Below, in pieces: positions 1 to 8,811 of a stretch of 64,000 nucleotides of DNA. Numbering within the stretch: position 1 is the stretch's first letter; each line of letters starts with the position of its first letter. Position numbers and translations under genes: made by a program. Under the pieces are notes generated by a model that had not been told where the DNA came from, did not search any database, and was given only the letters and a program-made list of their open reading frames with translations. This stretch comes from Rhizobium albus (GTDB lineage Bacteria; Pseudomonadota; Alphaproteobacteria; Rhizobiales; Rhizobiaceae): NCBI GenBank assembly GCA_030160035.1, contig BSNO01000003.1:1518380-1582379 (forward strand), in the 5' to 3' direction.

Positions 1-2288
1 TCGAGCTTGAGGCCAGTCTTGCCGCCTTCCTTCGTCTCGACGGTCACCTTGACCGTGCCGCCCTTCTTGAGCTTGCCGAAGAGAACCTCGTTGGCGAGTT
101 CCTTCTTGATGTGCTCCTGGATGACGCGGCCGAGCGGACGGGCACCCATGTTCTCATCATAGCCCTTCTCGGCGAGCCAAGCGATTGCGTCCTTGGACAG
201 ATCGAAGGTCACGCCACGTTCGGCCAGCTGGGCCTCGAGCTGCATGACGAACTTCTGTACCACCTGGTGGATCACCGGCGTCGGCAGCGAGCCGAACGGG
301 ATGATCGCGTCGAGACGGTTGCGGAATTCCGGCGTGAAGAGCCGGTTGATCGCTTCCGTGTCTTCGCCGGTCCGCTTGGCAGAACCGAAGCCGATCGCAG
401 CCTTCTGCATGTCCGAAGCGCCCGCATTGGTCGTCATGATCAAGATGACGTTGCGGAAGTCGATCTGCTTGCCGTTGTGATCGGTGAGCTTGCCGTGATC
501 CATGACCTGCAACAGGATGTTGAACAGATCCGGATGGGCCTTCTCGATCTCATCGAGCAGCAGCACGCAATGCGGATGCTGGTCGATGCCGTCGGTCAGG
601 AGACCACCCTGGTCGAAGCCGACATAGCCGGGAGGTGCACCGAGCAGACGCGAAACCGTGTGCCGCTCCATGTATTCCGACATGTCGAAGCGCAGAAGCT
701 CGACGCCGAGCGACTTTGCCAGTTGCTTGGCCACTTCCGTCTTGCCGACGCCCGTCGGGCCGGAGAACAGATAGCTGCCGATCGGCTTGTCCGGTTCCCG
801 CAGGCCCGCACGTGCCAGCTTGATGGCCGATGACAGCGCGTCGATCGCGGTATCCTGGCCATAAACGACCGTGCGAAGCTCTTTTTCGAGATTGGCGAGT
901 ACCTGCTCGTCGTTCTGGGACACGTTCTTCGGAGGAATTCGGGCCATTGTCGCGATGGTGGCTTCGATCTCCTTCTCCGTCACGGTCTTCCGACGCTTGT
1001 TGGCCGGCAGCAGCATCTGCGACGCACCGGTCTCGTCGATCACGTCGATCGCCTTGTCCGGCAGCTTTCGGTCGTTGATGTAGCGCGCCGACAGCTCAAC
1101 GGCCGACTTGATCGCCTGATCGGTGAACTTGATCTTGTGATAGTCCTCGTAATAGGGCTTCAGGCCCTTGAGAATCTTCACCGCGTCTTCGACGGAAGGC
1201 TCCTTCACGTCGATCTTCTGGAAGCGCCGTACCAAGGCACGGTCCTTCTCGAAGAACTGACGATATTCCTTATACGTCGTCGAGCCGATGCACCGGATCA
1301 GGCCGGAGGACAAGGCCGGCTTCAGAAGGTTCGAAGCGTCCATCGCGCCGCCGGAAGTCGCGCCGGCGCCGATCACTGTATGGATCTCGTCGATGAAGAG
1401 CACGGCTCCCGGTGTGTCCTCGAGCTCCTTGACGACCTGCTTCAGGCGCTCTTCGAAATCGCCACGGTACCGCGTGCCCGCAAGCAGCGTGCCCATGTCG
1501 AGCGAGAAGATGGTCGCGTCCAGAAGCACTTCCGGCACTTCCTTCTCGACGATGCGCTTGGCAAGCCCCTCGGCGATGGCGGTCTTGCCGACGCCCGGAT
1601 CACCCACATAAAGCGGGTTGTTCTTAGACCGGCGGCAAAGCACTTGGATGGTGCGGTTGACCTCGTCCTGCCTGCCGATCAGCGGATCGACGCGGCCCTT
1701 CTTGGCCTTCTCGTTCAGGTTGACGCAGTAGGCGGTCAGCGCGTCCTGCGCCTTCTTCTTGCCGCCCTCGTCCTGGTCGGAACCGGCATTCGGACCGCCC
1801 TCCTCCTGCTCGTCCGCGCCGGAGACCGGACGTGCCTCGGAAGCGCCGGGACGCTTGGCGATACCATGCGAGATGAAGTTCACCGCATCGTAGCGCGTCA
1901 TCTCCTGCTCCTGCAGGAAATAGGCGGCGTGGCTTTCGCGCTCGGCAAAGATCGCGACCAGCACGTTGGCGCCGGTCACTTCCTCGCGACCGGATGATTG
2001 CACGTGGATGACCGCGCGCTGGATGACGCGCTGGAAGCCGGATGTAGGTTTGGAATCCTCGTCATACCCGGTGACGAGGTTCTGCAGCTCGTTGTCGACA
2101 TATTGCGTCACGATCGAGCGCAGTTGGTCGAGATTGACGTTGCAGGCACCCATGACGGCGGCCGCATCGGCGTCGTCGATCAGGGCCAGCAACAGATGTT
2201 CGAGCGTCGCATATTCGTGGTGGCGCTCGTTTGCCAGTGTAAGTGCCTGGTGCAGTGCCTTTTCAAGGCTGGAAGAAAATGTCGGCAC
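1..2288 (-). CDS. clpA: ATP-dependent Clp protease ATP-binding subunit ClpA (C-terminus beyond window)
   Basis: ClpA is the hexameric AAA+ unfoldase that feeds substrates, including N-degron proteins brought by ClpS, into the ClpP peptidase. About 762 codons are present; the last tens of residues lie outside the window. The start is GTG at 2288, opening with residues [11 protein letters not shown], just downstream of clpS. Seen: an N-terminal Clp repeat domain, a first Walker A motif GDPGVGKT with its lysine near residue 235, a Walker B region LFIDEIH, and a second AAA module with GPTGVGKT (lysine near 516) and [11 protein letters not shown]. An acidic, glycine-rich linker follows the N-domain (about residues 150-175). 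The first AAA module and the absence of a long coiled-coil M domain favour ClpA over ClpB. It reads in the same direction as clpS, with 12 bases between them. Confidence 0.97.
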   Translation of the reverse strand, partial: MPTFSSSLEKALHQALTLANERHHEYATLEHLLLALIDDADAAAVMGACNVNLDQLRSIVTQYVDNELQNLVTGYDEDSKPTSGFQRVIQRAVIHVQSSGREEVTGANVLVAIFAERESHAAYFLQEQEMTRYDAVNFISHGIAKRPGASEARPVSGADEQEEGGPNAGSDQDEGGKKKAQDALTAYCVNLNEKAKKGRVDPLIGRQDEVNRTIQVLCRRSKNNPLYVGDPGVGKTAIAEGLAKRIVEKEVPEVLLDATIFSLDMGTLLAGTRYRGDFEERLKQVVKELEDTPGAVLFIDEIHTVIGAGATSGGAMDASNLLKPALSSGLIRCIGSTTYKEYRQFFEKDRALVRRFQKIDVKEPSVEDAVKILKGLKPYYEDYHKIKFTDQAIKSAVELSARYINDRKLPDKAIDVIDETGASQMLLPANKRRKTVTEKEIEATIATMARIPPKNVSQNDEQVLANLEKELRTVVYGQDTAIDALSSAIKLARAGLREPDKPIGSYLFSGPTGVGKTEVAKQLAKSLGVELLRFDMSEYMERHTVSRLLGAPPGYVGFDQGGLLTDGIDQHPHCVLLLDEIEKAHPDLFNILLQVMDHGKLTDHNGKQIDFRNVILIMTTNAGASDMQKAAIGFGSAKRTGEDTEAINRLFTPEFRNRLDAIIPFGSLPTPVIHQVVQKFVMQLEAQLAERGVTFDLSKDAIAWLAEKGYDENMGARPLGRVIQEHIKKELANEVLFGKLKKGGTVKVTVETKEGGKTGLKL

Positions 2289-2300
2289 GCTATCGGTTCC

Positions 2301-2654
2301 TTATTTCTTTTCCATCACGCATTGCAGCGGGTGCTGGTTCTGACGTGCGAAATCCATGACCTGCGTCACCTTGGTCTCGGCCACCTCGTAGGTGAACACA
2401 CCGCATTCGCCGACACCATGATTGTGAACATGCAGCATGATGATCGTGGCGGCTTCACGGTCCTTTTGAAAGAACCGCTCGAGCACGTGGATGACGAACT
2501 CCATGGGCGTGTAGTCGTCGTTGATCAGGAGGACCCGGTAGAGGCTCGGTTTTTTGACCTTGGGTTTGGTGCGCGTGATCACCGAAGTCCCGCGCCCGGG
2601 TCCATCGCCGTTCTTGTCGTTTCCGCCTTGCGAGCGAACAGGCCAAGCGTGCAT
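2301..2654 (-). CDS. clpS: ATP-dependent Clp protease adaptor ClpS
   Basis: ClpS binds the ClpA N-domain and delivers proteins with destabilising N-terminal residues to ClpAP. The 117-residue product has a variable N-terminal extension of about 35 residues and then the conserved core: [16 protein letters not shown] near residue 40, the helix ending in ERFF, and the [11 protein letters not shown] segment that is typical of the family and contributes to the N-degron pocket. The immediate downstream gene is clpA, the usual arrangement, so co-transcription is likely. The N-terminal extension could be shortened if an internal start is used; the sequence alone does not decide this. Confidence 0.96.
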   Translation of the reverse strand: MHAWPVRSQGGNDKNGDGPGRGTSVITRTKPKVKKPSLYRVLLINDDYTPMEFVIHVLERFFQKDREAATIIMLHVHNHGVGECGVFTYEVAETKVTQVMDFARQNQHPLQCVMEKK

Positions 2655-2806
2655 CTTGAGAAGTCACCTCATTCATCGGATCGACGCACCCGCCGTGCGC
2701 CGCCCTCGATCATCCTAAGCGTAATCTAAGTCTTCGCCACTGCATTTTAAGCCCCCCGCCCTGCCGTTTCATCACATTCGCTGCGATGGGCTCAGGATGG
2801 CGGGCA

Positions 2807-2851
2807 CAAAAAAACCCGGCCGGGCCGCTGCGATCAGCGGTCTGGCCGGGT
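2807..2851 (-). terminator. Rho-independent terminator after the phasin gene
   Basis: The 8-bp stem 2814-2821 / 2844-2851 (ACCCGGCC/GGCCGGGT) extends inward through a second stem 2825-2830 / 2835-2840 (CCGCTG/CAGCGG). It is preceded on the plus strand by seven A residues, which become a U-run when read leftward. It lies 61 bases past the phasin stop codon and separates the phasin gene from clpS. Confidence 0.9.
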
Positions 2852-2911
2852 GCTTGTCGTCGACCCACCGCCCGTCCGACAGGGCAACGTGGGTTTGTCA
2901 GCCTTTGGCGC

Positions 2912-3241
2912 TTAGTTGGCAGCCTTGCCCATGGAGCGCTCGAACGGCTTGTAGACGTCCTTGGCGAGATCGGCATAGATTTCACCCATCTTCGTTGCCT
3001 GCTGGACGAAGGCTTCGTAGGACGACTTGGCGTAGTCGGTCTGGATTTCGAAGACCTTTTCCATCGACTTGGCAGCCGACAGCTTCTCGACCATCGCAGC
3101 GCTGTGCTCGAAAGACTTCTTGGAGTAGTCGGCAGCTTCCGAAGCGATGGTCTGCATGCCCGTCGCCATGGTCGAATAGCTCTTCAGCATCGTGTCCATG
3201 GTGTCTTTACCGGCCTTGTTGGCATCATCGAAATTCAACAT
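2912..3241 (-). CDS. Phasin family protein
   Basis: Small (109 residues), lysine- and alanine-rich, almost entirely helical protein without cysteine, signal peptide or membrane segment. The regular spacing of hydrophobic residues and the segments YSTMATGMQTIASEA and FEIQTDYAKSSYEAFV are typical of the phasin_2 family that coats polyhydroxybutyrate granules. Phasins limit granule coalescence and are usually controlled by the PHB-sensing repressor PhaR. Two matching candidate operator repeats lie 72-113 bases upstream. The gene is monocistronic by context: a strong terminator follows it and a divergent gene lies upstream. Confidence 0.9.
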   Translation of the reverse strand: MLNFDDANKAGKDTMDTMLKSYSTMATGMQTIASEAADYSKKSFEHSAAMVEKLSAAKSMEKVFEIQTDYAKSSYEAFVQQATKMGEIYADLAKDVYKPFERSMGKAAN

Positions 3242-3312
3242 ATCGCACTCACCTTCTGGGTTGGTCGCGCAGGTATGATCTCACGCATCTTGCATGGGGC
3301 CGCATTCATAAG

Positions 3313-3354
3313 TGCACTGCAGCACGAGGTCAAGTTTTCTGGTGCATTGCAGCA
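3313..3354 (-). promoter_or_regulatory. Candidate PhaR operator: two direct TGCAYTGCAGCA repeats
   Basis: TGCACTGCAGCA (3313-3324) and TGCATTGCAGCA (3343-3354) match at 11 of 12 positions and are 30 bases apart, about three helical turns. PhaR proteins of PHB-making alphaproteobacteria are reported to bind TGC/GCA-type dyads upstream of phasin genes. The position upstream of the phasin start fits. The regulator assignment is inference. The rest of the 297-base gap 3242-3538 shows nothing else I recognise. Confidence 0.5.
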
Positions 3355-3538
3355 TGGCCGTCTCCAAATGGTCGGATTTGCCCGCTTTGGGTCAAATGCG
3401 AACCGGGGGATTCAGACTTTGTCCATCATAAACCAGTTGGTAACGATGCCGCCATTATGGTCTTGGCAACGGTGGCTGATGTGGGGGCTCGGCTGCCGGA
3501 AGCAATTCAATACTGCGTCGCGTATCAAGAGTTAGCCC

Positions 3539-5005
3539 GTGATCTATATCGCAGAAGGCATCGCCGGCCGTAAAACGGGCGAAAACCTCGCTATCGCCAC
3601 GAGACTCCTCTTCACCGCATTGGTCATCTTGATTGTTGCAGCCGCTTCGCCGGCTGCCGCCAATCCCAAATATGCGGGCATCGTCATCGATGCGCGTACG
3701 GGGAAGACCCTTTATGCGGCCAATGCCGACGCGCCACGCTATCCGGCGTCGCTCACCAAGATGATGACCATGTATCTCGCCTTCGAGGCGATAGATGCTG
3801 GCCGCGTCACCAAGGAGAGCCGCATTCCCGTTTCACGGAAGGCCGCTGCCGAGCCGCCATCCAAGATCGGCATCCGTTCCGGCACGACGATCACCGTCGA
3901 GCAGGCGATGCGCGCCCTCGTCACCCGCTCCGCCAACGACGCGGCGACGGCGCTCGGCGAATTCCTCGGCGGCTCCGAGTCGCGCTTTGCCGAACTGATG
4001 ACTCAGAAGGCCCGTCAACTCGGCATGTCCAAGACGACCTTCCGCAATGCCCACGGGCTGCCGAACTCGCAGCAGGTGACGACGGCCCGCGACATGGCCC
4101 GCCTCGGCATCGCGCTGCGGGAGCATTTCCCGCACCACTACCACTATTTCTCGACCCGCTCGTTCCAGTTCGGCGGCGCCACCTTCGGTAACCACAACCG
4201 TCTCCTTGGCAATGTGCGCGGCGTCGACGGCATCAAGACCGGCTTCATCAACGCGTCGGGCTTCAACCTCGTCTCTTCCGTCAACGACAATGACCGCCTC
4301 GTCGTCGCCGTCGTCATGGGCGGACGCACCGGCGCAAGCCGCGACGCACAGATGCGCAAGCTGATCGCCGAATATCTGCCGCAGGCAACACGTGGCGGCG
4401 GTGGCAACCTGATCGCCCGCTCCGGCGCATCGCCGGTTCTCGCGGCAAGTGCGTGGGCTCTGCCCGAGCGCGGCCCGGTACCGGTCTTCCGCGACCCGAT
4501 CGACATGCGCGTGGCAACGGCCTATGCGGCACCTGCTCCGGCTTCGGCCCAGGCGGCTATTGCCGCAGCCTTCCCCGTGCCGAACGAGCGTCCGGTGGTC
4601 GGTCGCGAGGCGCTGGCCCAGGTTCTTCGTGAGCAGCAGGCGTCCGTGCCCACCCCGCCAGCCCCCATTGTAGGCCAGGAGATGGGCTCGTCCGAAATCG
4701 ACGCCGTCACGACCGCAAGCACCGCTGCAGAAGTCGCAACCGCCTCTGCCGCCGTGCCGAGCGGCTGGGTCGTCCAGGTTGCCGCCATGCCCGATGCGTC
4801 CGAAGCAATGGCCTACCTTCAGAATGCGCAGCGCAAGGCGGGTGGCCCGATCTCTTCGGCGACACCGTTCACCGTTGCCTTCCAGGATGGCGGCTCCACC
4901 CTGCACCGCGCCCGCTTCGGTGGCTTTGCCGGCAAGAACGACGCCTGGGCCGCCTGCGAGAGCCTGAAGCGCTCCGGCTACGGTTGCTGGGCCACGCAGC
5001 AGTAA
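3539..5005 (+). CDS. D-alanyl-D-alanine carboxypeptidase with C-terminal SPOR domain
   Basis: Periplasmic penicillin-binding enzyme that trims the terminal D-alanine from peptidoglycan pentapeptides. The 488-residue product starts at GTG and carries a signal/anchor segment at about residues 20-40 ending in ASPAAA. The three active-site motifs are all visible: S71-L-T-K74, S131-A-N133 and K233-T-G235. After the S11 peptidase domain comes an alanine/proline-rich linker (about 290-405) and a SPOR-like domain (about 410-488, beginning GWVVQVAAMPDASEA), which in other proteins binds denuded septal glycan. The SPOR domain suggests action at the division site or growth pole. The exact start codon is uncertain because no strong ribosome-binding site precedes it. 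Confidence 0.93.
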   Translation: MIYIAEGIAGRKTGENLAIATRLLFTALVILIVAAASPAAANPKYAGIVIDARTGKTLYAANADAPRYPASLTKMMTMYLAFEAIDAGRVTKESRIPVSRKAAAEPPSKIGIRSGTTITVEQAMRALVTRSANDAATALGEFLGGSESRFAELMTQKARQLGMSKTTFRNAHGLPNSQQVTTARDMARLGIALREHFPHHYHYFSTRSFQFGGATFGNHNRLLGNVRGVDGIKTGFINASGFNLVSSVNDNDRLVVAVVMGGRTGASRDAQMRKLIAEYLPQATRGGGGNLIARSGASPVLAASAWALPERGPVPVFRDPIDMRVATAYAAPAPASAQAAIAAAFPVPNERPVVGREALAQVLREQQASVPTPPAPIVGQEMGSSEIDAVTTASTAAEVATASAAVPSGWVVQVAAMPDASEAMAYLQNAQRKAGGPISSATPFTVAFQDGGSTLHRARFGGFAGKNDAWAACESLKRSGYGCWATQQ

Positions 5006-5021
5006 GGCTGCCACCAATCAA

Positions 5022-5062
5022 GCCGCGCGGACGCATGTGTATCAGGCCGCGCGGTCGAGTTT
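5022..5062. terminator. Possible terminator/repeat between convergent genes
   Basis: GCCGCGCGG occurs twice (5022-5030 and 5046-5054). The core CCGCGCGG is self-complementary, so the copies can pair across a 16-base loop. A TTTT run follows at 5059-5062. This could terminate the carboxypeptidase transcript, but the loop is long and the T-run is not adjacent to the stem. Confidence 0.35.
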
Positions 5063-5099
5063 TCGAGATCCACCCCTGTTTGTATTGAGTTGATGGGGA

Positions 5100-5795
5100 T
5101 CAGCGATGACGACGCAAGAGAATATCCTTGGCTTCATTGAGGCGCGCAGCAAGAAAGACCGAGCCGCCCGTGTCCGGATGAACCCGCTTCATGAGGCTGC
5201 GATGCGCCTGGCGGATTTCGGCTTCACTCGCACCCGGACGAAGACCAAGGACCTCGTAGGCCTCCTTCTCTGTCATGGCGCCCGTGCCTGGCGCAGCTCC
5301 CAGCCCGTCGTCCGCGTCCGCCTCAGCGTCGCCTCGCCAGCTGGGTATGCGGCGGTCAAGATACGCCTCTAGGAGCTGCCGGCTTTCCTCGTCGCTGAGC
5401 AGAGCTTCGTGCAGGGTGAGCAGTTCGGTCTCGTCGAGCGAAGCGAGATCGGCGCCCTCGAACGGGCCGGCAAGCACCAGGCCGTTCATGTCTCCGGTAT
5501 CGAGATCGAGCTCCATCTCCAGCGCTGCGCTGCGCACCGTCGAATAGCGCCCCGGCTCCGACTGCACCGTCGTCGACCGGCCGAGCCTGCCGAACATGGC
5601 TGCAGACAAGCCGATCAGCGTCATTCCGACCCCTGCCCGACCCACCAGGGTCAGTACGAGACCGAAGAGCGCCAGAAGGCTGGGGCCCGCGTATTTCAGT
5701 CCGAAAGCGAGATGCCTAGGGTTCGCTCTCGTGAAGGCGAAGCCGAGCGCTGACAGAACCAGCAGCGCCAGGACGATGTAGAACAGCACCGCCAT
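5100..5795 (-). CDS. Membrane-anchored J-domain protein, Tim14/Pam18-like (TimB-like)
   Basis: Predicted inner-membrane co-chaperone that would stimulate DnaK-type ATPase activity at the cytoplasmic face. With the ATG at 5795 it is 231 residues. Two hydrophobic segments lie at about 3-20 and 37-65, a middle region of about 100 acidic residues follows, and a compact C-terminal J-domain (about 178-231) has the HPD motif at 206-208. The run HPDTGGS..FLAARLNEAKD closely resembles mitochondrial Pam18/Tim14 rather than DnaJ; there is no G/F region or zinc domain. The ATG at 5795 lies one base after the upstream VWA gene's stop, implying translational coupling. An alternative GTG start at 5816 would overlap that gene. 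The Pam18 likeness is from motif reading only. Confidence 0.82.
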   Translation of the reverse strand: MAVLFYIVLALLVLSALGFAFTRANPRHLAFGLKYAGPSLLALFGLVLTLVGRAGVGMTLIGLSAAMFGRLGRSTTVQSEPGRYSTVRSAALEMELDLDTGDMNGLVLAGPFEGADLASLDETELLTLHEALLSDEESRQLLEAYLDRRIPSWRGDAEADADDGLGAAPGTGAMTEKEAYEVLGLRPGASEAEIRQAHRSLMKRVHPDTGGSVFLAARLNEAKDILLRRHR

Positions 5796-5796
5796 C

Positions 5797-6540
5797 CTAT
5801 GTGCCCTGCCGCCCACCGGGCAGCTGCGACAACAAAAGCTGCGAACCCCGGCTCTTCGATGCCTTGAGCGCCTTCAGCCCGCCGGATGCATAGGTGGCCA
5901 CGGCTTTGAGCAATTCGGCCAATTCGCCGGCAGCGTTTTCGTCGAAGCGGATATGTGCACCACCCGACAATCGCGCCATTTCCTTGAAGGCCGTCTCGGC
6001 TACGCTGTTGCGTCCTTCCTGAAACAGGAACAGCGGCACCTTGCGCAGCCCCAGTTCGCCGGCCTTGTGGCACAGCGCATCGATATCTTCTTCCATCGCG
6101 TCACCGATATAAACGGCAGCGCTGACGGGCTTCTTGACCGTCTCGTCGCGAATGTGGCTGAGCACCTTGCCGATCTGCGTCTGGCCGCCCCGGCAGTCGA
6201 TCTTCGTCATCAGGTCGCGGAGGCTGCGCGTATCCGATACCCAGCGCGAGGCGCGGCATTCGTCATAGCCGCGGAAATAAACCAGCTGCACCGCCAGATT
6301 GCCCGCGGCTCCCACGGCGCCGAACATCTCACCCTGAAGCTGACAGGCCGCATCCCAGGTCGGTTGCCGGCTCATGGTGGCGTCGAGGGCAAAGACGAGG
6401 CGTCCGCCGCCCGCCTGCGGCTTGATGGCGCGTGCCGCGGCCAGGAAGCCGCTGATGGCACTCTTGGCCGAAACGGCTGCACCTTCGCCTTGCCGTGTCA
6501 ACGGCCGGTTGGCTGTGCGATCCTTGTCCTTATCGGTCAT
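5797..6540 (-). CDS. VWA domain-containing protein
   Basis: Cytoplasmic-looking protein of 247 residues without signal peptide or membrane segment. After a charged N-terminus of about 45 residues a von Willebrand factor A-like fold starts at RLVFALDATMS, where D53-x-T55-x-S57 is a DxTxS variant of the metal-binding DxSxS motif. GGQTQIG near 140 and VYIGDAMEED near 165 would supply the other MIDAS positions. Such intracellular VWA proteins usually act as metal-dependent protein-interaction modules. The precise partner is unknown; the coupled downstream J-domain membrane protein is the obvious candidate. Confidence 0.82.
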   Translation of the reverse strand: MTDKDKDRTANRPLTRQGEGAAVSAKSAISGFLAAARAIKPQAGGGRLVFALDATMSRQPTWDAACQLQGEMFGAVGAAGNLAVQLVYFRGYDECRASRWVSDTRSLRDLMTKIDCRGGQTQIGKVLSHIRDETVKKPVSAAVYIGDAMEEDIDALCHKAGELGLRKVPLFLFQEGRNSVAETAFKEMARLSGGAHIRFDENAAGELAELLKAVATYASGGLKALKASKSRGSQLLLSQLPGGRQGT

Positions 6541-6618
6541 GATGGGTGCAAATCCTTCTCATCAACCGAATCTGGCGTCTTGAGCCGCAAACACAAGAGC
6601 GCCACGGGCGCGCAGAGC

Positions 6619-7056
6619 TTAGAGGAGACCGAGCGAAGCGAGTTCCTGCCGCATTTCCATCGGCATGTCTGCGATCTCCGCGCCGGCGGATCCCAGGTCG
6701 GCAGGTGCATCGGCAGAAACGAGATATCGCCAGCCCTGAAATGGCCGGCGCGGCTGCCAGTTGGTGGCGATCAGCTCGGGATGCAGAACGAGATTGCAGC
6801 GCGAAATGCCCTCACCGTCGACGAAGGGCCGGATGTCCTTCAGGCGCTGGCGCACCTGCACGTTGCCCTTGATCACCCAGTAAAGCGAACCACCATCTAG
6901 CAGTTCGTCCATCCGCTTGGGCAGCATGCGCGTGGTGTGAAACTGCTCGGGCTCGAGCCCCTGAGCACGCATGGTGGAAAAGCGCCACTCGATATGGGCT
7001 GCCAGATCCTCGATGCTTTCCGCACCCACGCACAGTTTCAAAAGATGGAGAGCCAT
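6619..7056 (-). CDS. DUF1489 family protein
   Basis: A 145-residue soluble protein. Residues such as LLKLCVGAESIEDL at the N-terminus, GGSLYWVIKGNVQVRQRLKDI in the middle and GWRYLVSADAPADL near the C-terminus match the DUF1489 pattern that is nearly universal in Rhizobiales and other alphaproteobacteria. Its function is unknown. It reads in the same direction as the VWA/J-domain pair downstream and sdaA upstream, with gaps of roughly 75 bases on both sides. I cannot assign a reaction: it has no recognisable catalytic motif, signal peptide or membrane segment. Confidence 0.85.
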   Translation of the reverse strand: MALHLLKLCVGAESIEDLAAHIEWRFSTMRAQGLEPEQFHTTRMLPKRMDELLDGGSLYWVIKGNVQVRQRLKDIRPFVDGEGISRCNLVLHPELIATNWQPRRPFQGWRYLVSADAPADLGSAGAEIADMPMEMRQELASLGLL

Positions 7057-7130
7057 CGCCCCCGACTAGTTAAAAACCGTGGCCGATGGAAGGCCCGCCG
7101 GCTTTTCCACAGCCGGCAGGCGTACCGCGA

Positions 7131-8531
7131 TCAGCACTCCACGACATTGACCGCGAGACCGCCGGTGCTGGTCTCCTTGTAGCGTTCGTTCATGTCGAGC
7201 CCGGTCTGGCGCATCGTTTCCACACACGCGTCGAGCGAGACGAAATGCGTGCCGTCCCCCTTCATGGCGAGCGACGCGGCGGTCACGGCCTTCACGGCGC
7301 CGAGCGCATTGCGCTCGATGCAAGGCACCTGCACCAGGCCGCCGACCGGATCGCAGGTCATGCCGAGGTGATGTTCCAGCGCGATCTCGGCGGCATTTTC
7401 CACCTGTGCCGGCGTTGCGCCCATGAGCGCGGCAAGGCCCGCCGCGGCCATCGCGGCAGCCGAACCGACTTCGCCTTGACAGCCTACTTCGGCCCCGGAG
7501 ATGGAAGCGTTGTGCTTGATCAGCCCGCCGATCGCCGCTGCCGTCAGCAGGTAATCGCGAATGGAGCGAGGGTCGGCGTCATTGTGGAATTTGAGATAGT
7601 AGCGAATGGTCGCAGGAATCACTCCGGCAGCGCCGTTGGTCGGTGCCGTGACGACTCGGCCGCCCGACGCGTTCTCCTCGTTGACGGCCATGGCGAAGAC
7701 GGACAGCCAGTCATTGGCAAGCAGCGGGTTGACCGTGTTGCGCTGCCAGTCGTCCTCGAGTTTCTGATGGATCGCACGCGCCCGGCGCTTCACCTTCAGT
7801 CCACCCGGCATGATGCCGTCCTGACCGAGCCCGCGCTCGATACAGCCATCCATCGCCATCCAGATGCGATCCAGACCTTGATCGAGCTCGGCTGCGTCCA
7901 CCAACGTCTCTTCGTTGGCTCGCTTCATCTCCGCGATGTTGAGGCCGGAGTGCGACGCCATCTCCAGCATCTCGTTCGCCGTCGCGAATGGAAACGGTAC
8001 CGGTCGATTCGACGTAGAAGGCCTCGCGCGATCCTTCGCCGCAAGTTCCTCTTCCGAAAGCACGAAACCGCCGCCGATCGAATAGTAGACGCGCCGCAGC
8101 AGCACCCGGTCGTCGCGGTCGAGCGCCAGGAACGCCATCCCGTTCGCATGACCCGCCAAGGGCTGCTTGCGATCGAAGATCAGGTCCTGGGCGGGATCGA
8201 ACGCATAGGTCGGATGCCCGGCCGGCTCGATTATCTTCTTCCGTTCGACATCGTCGATGATGGCGTCCATGCGGTCCGGATCGACCTGATCCGGTGTTTC
8301 GCCGGTCAGACCAAGTATGACCGCCCGCCCTGTGCCGTGTCCGATACCCGTGAAGGCCAGCGATCCGTGCAGGCTCACTCTTATGCGCGCGACCTGCGCC
8401 GAACTGGGCCGCGGCCAATCGCCATGCAAGATTTCGTCGAGAAAGCGCACCGCTGCCGACATCGGCCCCATCGTGTGGGAGCTCGATGGGCCGACGCCGA
8501 TCTTGAACACGTCGAAGACGGAGAGAAACAT
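7131..8531 (-). CDS. sdaA: L-serine ammonia-lyase (L-serine dehydratase), single-chain iron-sulfur type
   Basis: Converts L-serine to pyruvate and ammonia using a [4Fe-4S] cluster. At 466 residues it has the length of the one-polypeptide SdaA family. The N-terminal beta domain starts [22 protein letters not shown], and the C-terminal alpha domain contains [27 protein letters not shown] and [14 protein letters not shown]. The last two segments hold cysteines of the expected cluster-binding region. The start at 8531 is preceded by AAGGA at a somewhat long spacing. It catabolises serine for carbon and nitrogen; the sequence shows nothing about its regulation. Confidence 0.96.
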   Translation of the reverse strand: MFLSVFDVFKIGVGPSSSHTMGPMSAAVRFLDEILHGDWPRPSSAQVARIRVSLHGSLAFTGIGHGTGRAVILGLTGETPDQVDPDRMDAIIDDVERKKIIEPAGHPTYAFDPAQDLIFDRKQPLAGHANGMAFLALDRDDRVLLRRVYYSIGGGFVLSEEELAAKDRARPSTSNRPVPFPFATANEMLEMASHSGLNIAEMKRANEETLVDAAELDQGLDRIWMAMDGCIERGLGQDGIMPGGLKVKRRARAIHQKLEDDWQRNTVNPLLANDWLSVFAMAVNEENASGGRVVTAPTNGAAGVIPATIRYYLKFHNDADPRSIRDYLLTAAAIGGLIKHNASISGAEVGCQGEVGSAAAMAAAGLAALMGATPAQVENAAEIALEHHLGMTCDPVGGLVQVPCIERNALGAVKAVTAASLAMKGDGTHFVSLDACVETMRQTGLDMNERYKETSTGGLAVNVVEC

Positions 8532-8651
8532 GGGCGCGCGGTCCTTGATGAGACGACCACCCTAACCCGATCGAGGTCGGGCGCAACATCCAGGAGCGGC
8601 ATCGCAGTCGCCGGTTCGCGGCATCCGGCACAATCGGCGGCCCTACAACGC

Positions 8652-8679
8652 AAAAAAGCGCGGGATCACCCGCGCTTTT
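8652..8679. terminator. Bidirectional-looking Rho-independent terminator
   Basis: GCGCGGG (8658-8664) pairs with CCCGCGC (8669-8675) around loop ATCA, flanked by six A residues on the left and four T residues on the right. Read leftward it gives a strong stem plus U-run, ending the short gene at 8707-8811 before sdaA. Confidence 0.87.
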
Positions 8680-8706
8680 AGAGATTTTGGTCTTTCCTGG
8701 TGGCTG

Positions 8707-8811
8707 TTAGATGCCGCCGAACAGATAGGCCAACACCAGAATTCCGGCAAAACCGACCACTGCACGTGCCGTGAAGGCCCAGCAGGACTTTTGAGCGGTC
8801 TCTTCCATCAT
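8707..8811 (-). CDS. Small single-pass membrane protein (34 residues)
   Basis: A short open frame reads MMEETAQKSCWAFTARAVV and then a hydrophobic stretch (GFAGILVLAYLFGGI) ending in TAA. It has tandem ATG codons at 8811 and 8808, a GGAG ribosome-binding site about five bases upstream, and its own strong terminator 28 bases downstream, so it is probably a genuine monocistronic gene. The product would be a single transmembrane helix with a short cytoplasmic N-terminus and one cysteine. I do not know a function. It is too short for automatic gene calls and easily missed. Confidence 0.62.
   Translation of the reverse strand: MMEETAQKSCWAFTARAVVGFAGILVLAYLFGGI

Noticed and set aside
2710..2985. 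A 91-codon minus-strand open frame between phasin and clpS
   Set aside because: It runs through the strong terminator hairpin and part of the phasin gene, with no family resemblance.
7086..8681. A 531-codon plus-strand open frame across sdaA
   Set aside because: Antisense shadow of sdaA with arginine/histidine-rich non-protein-like sequence.
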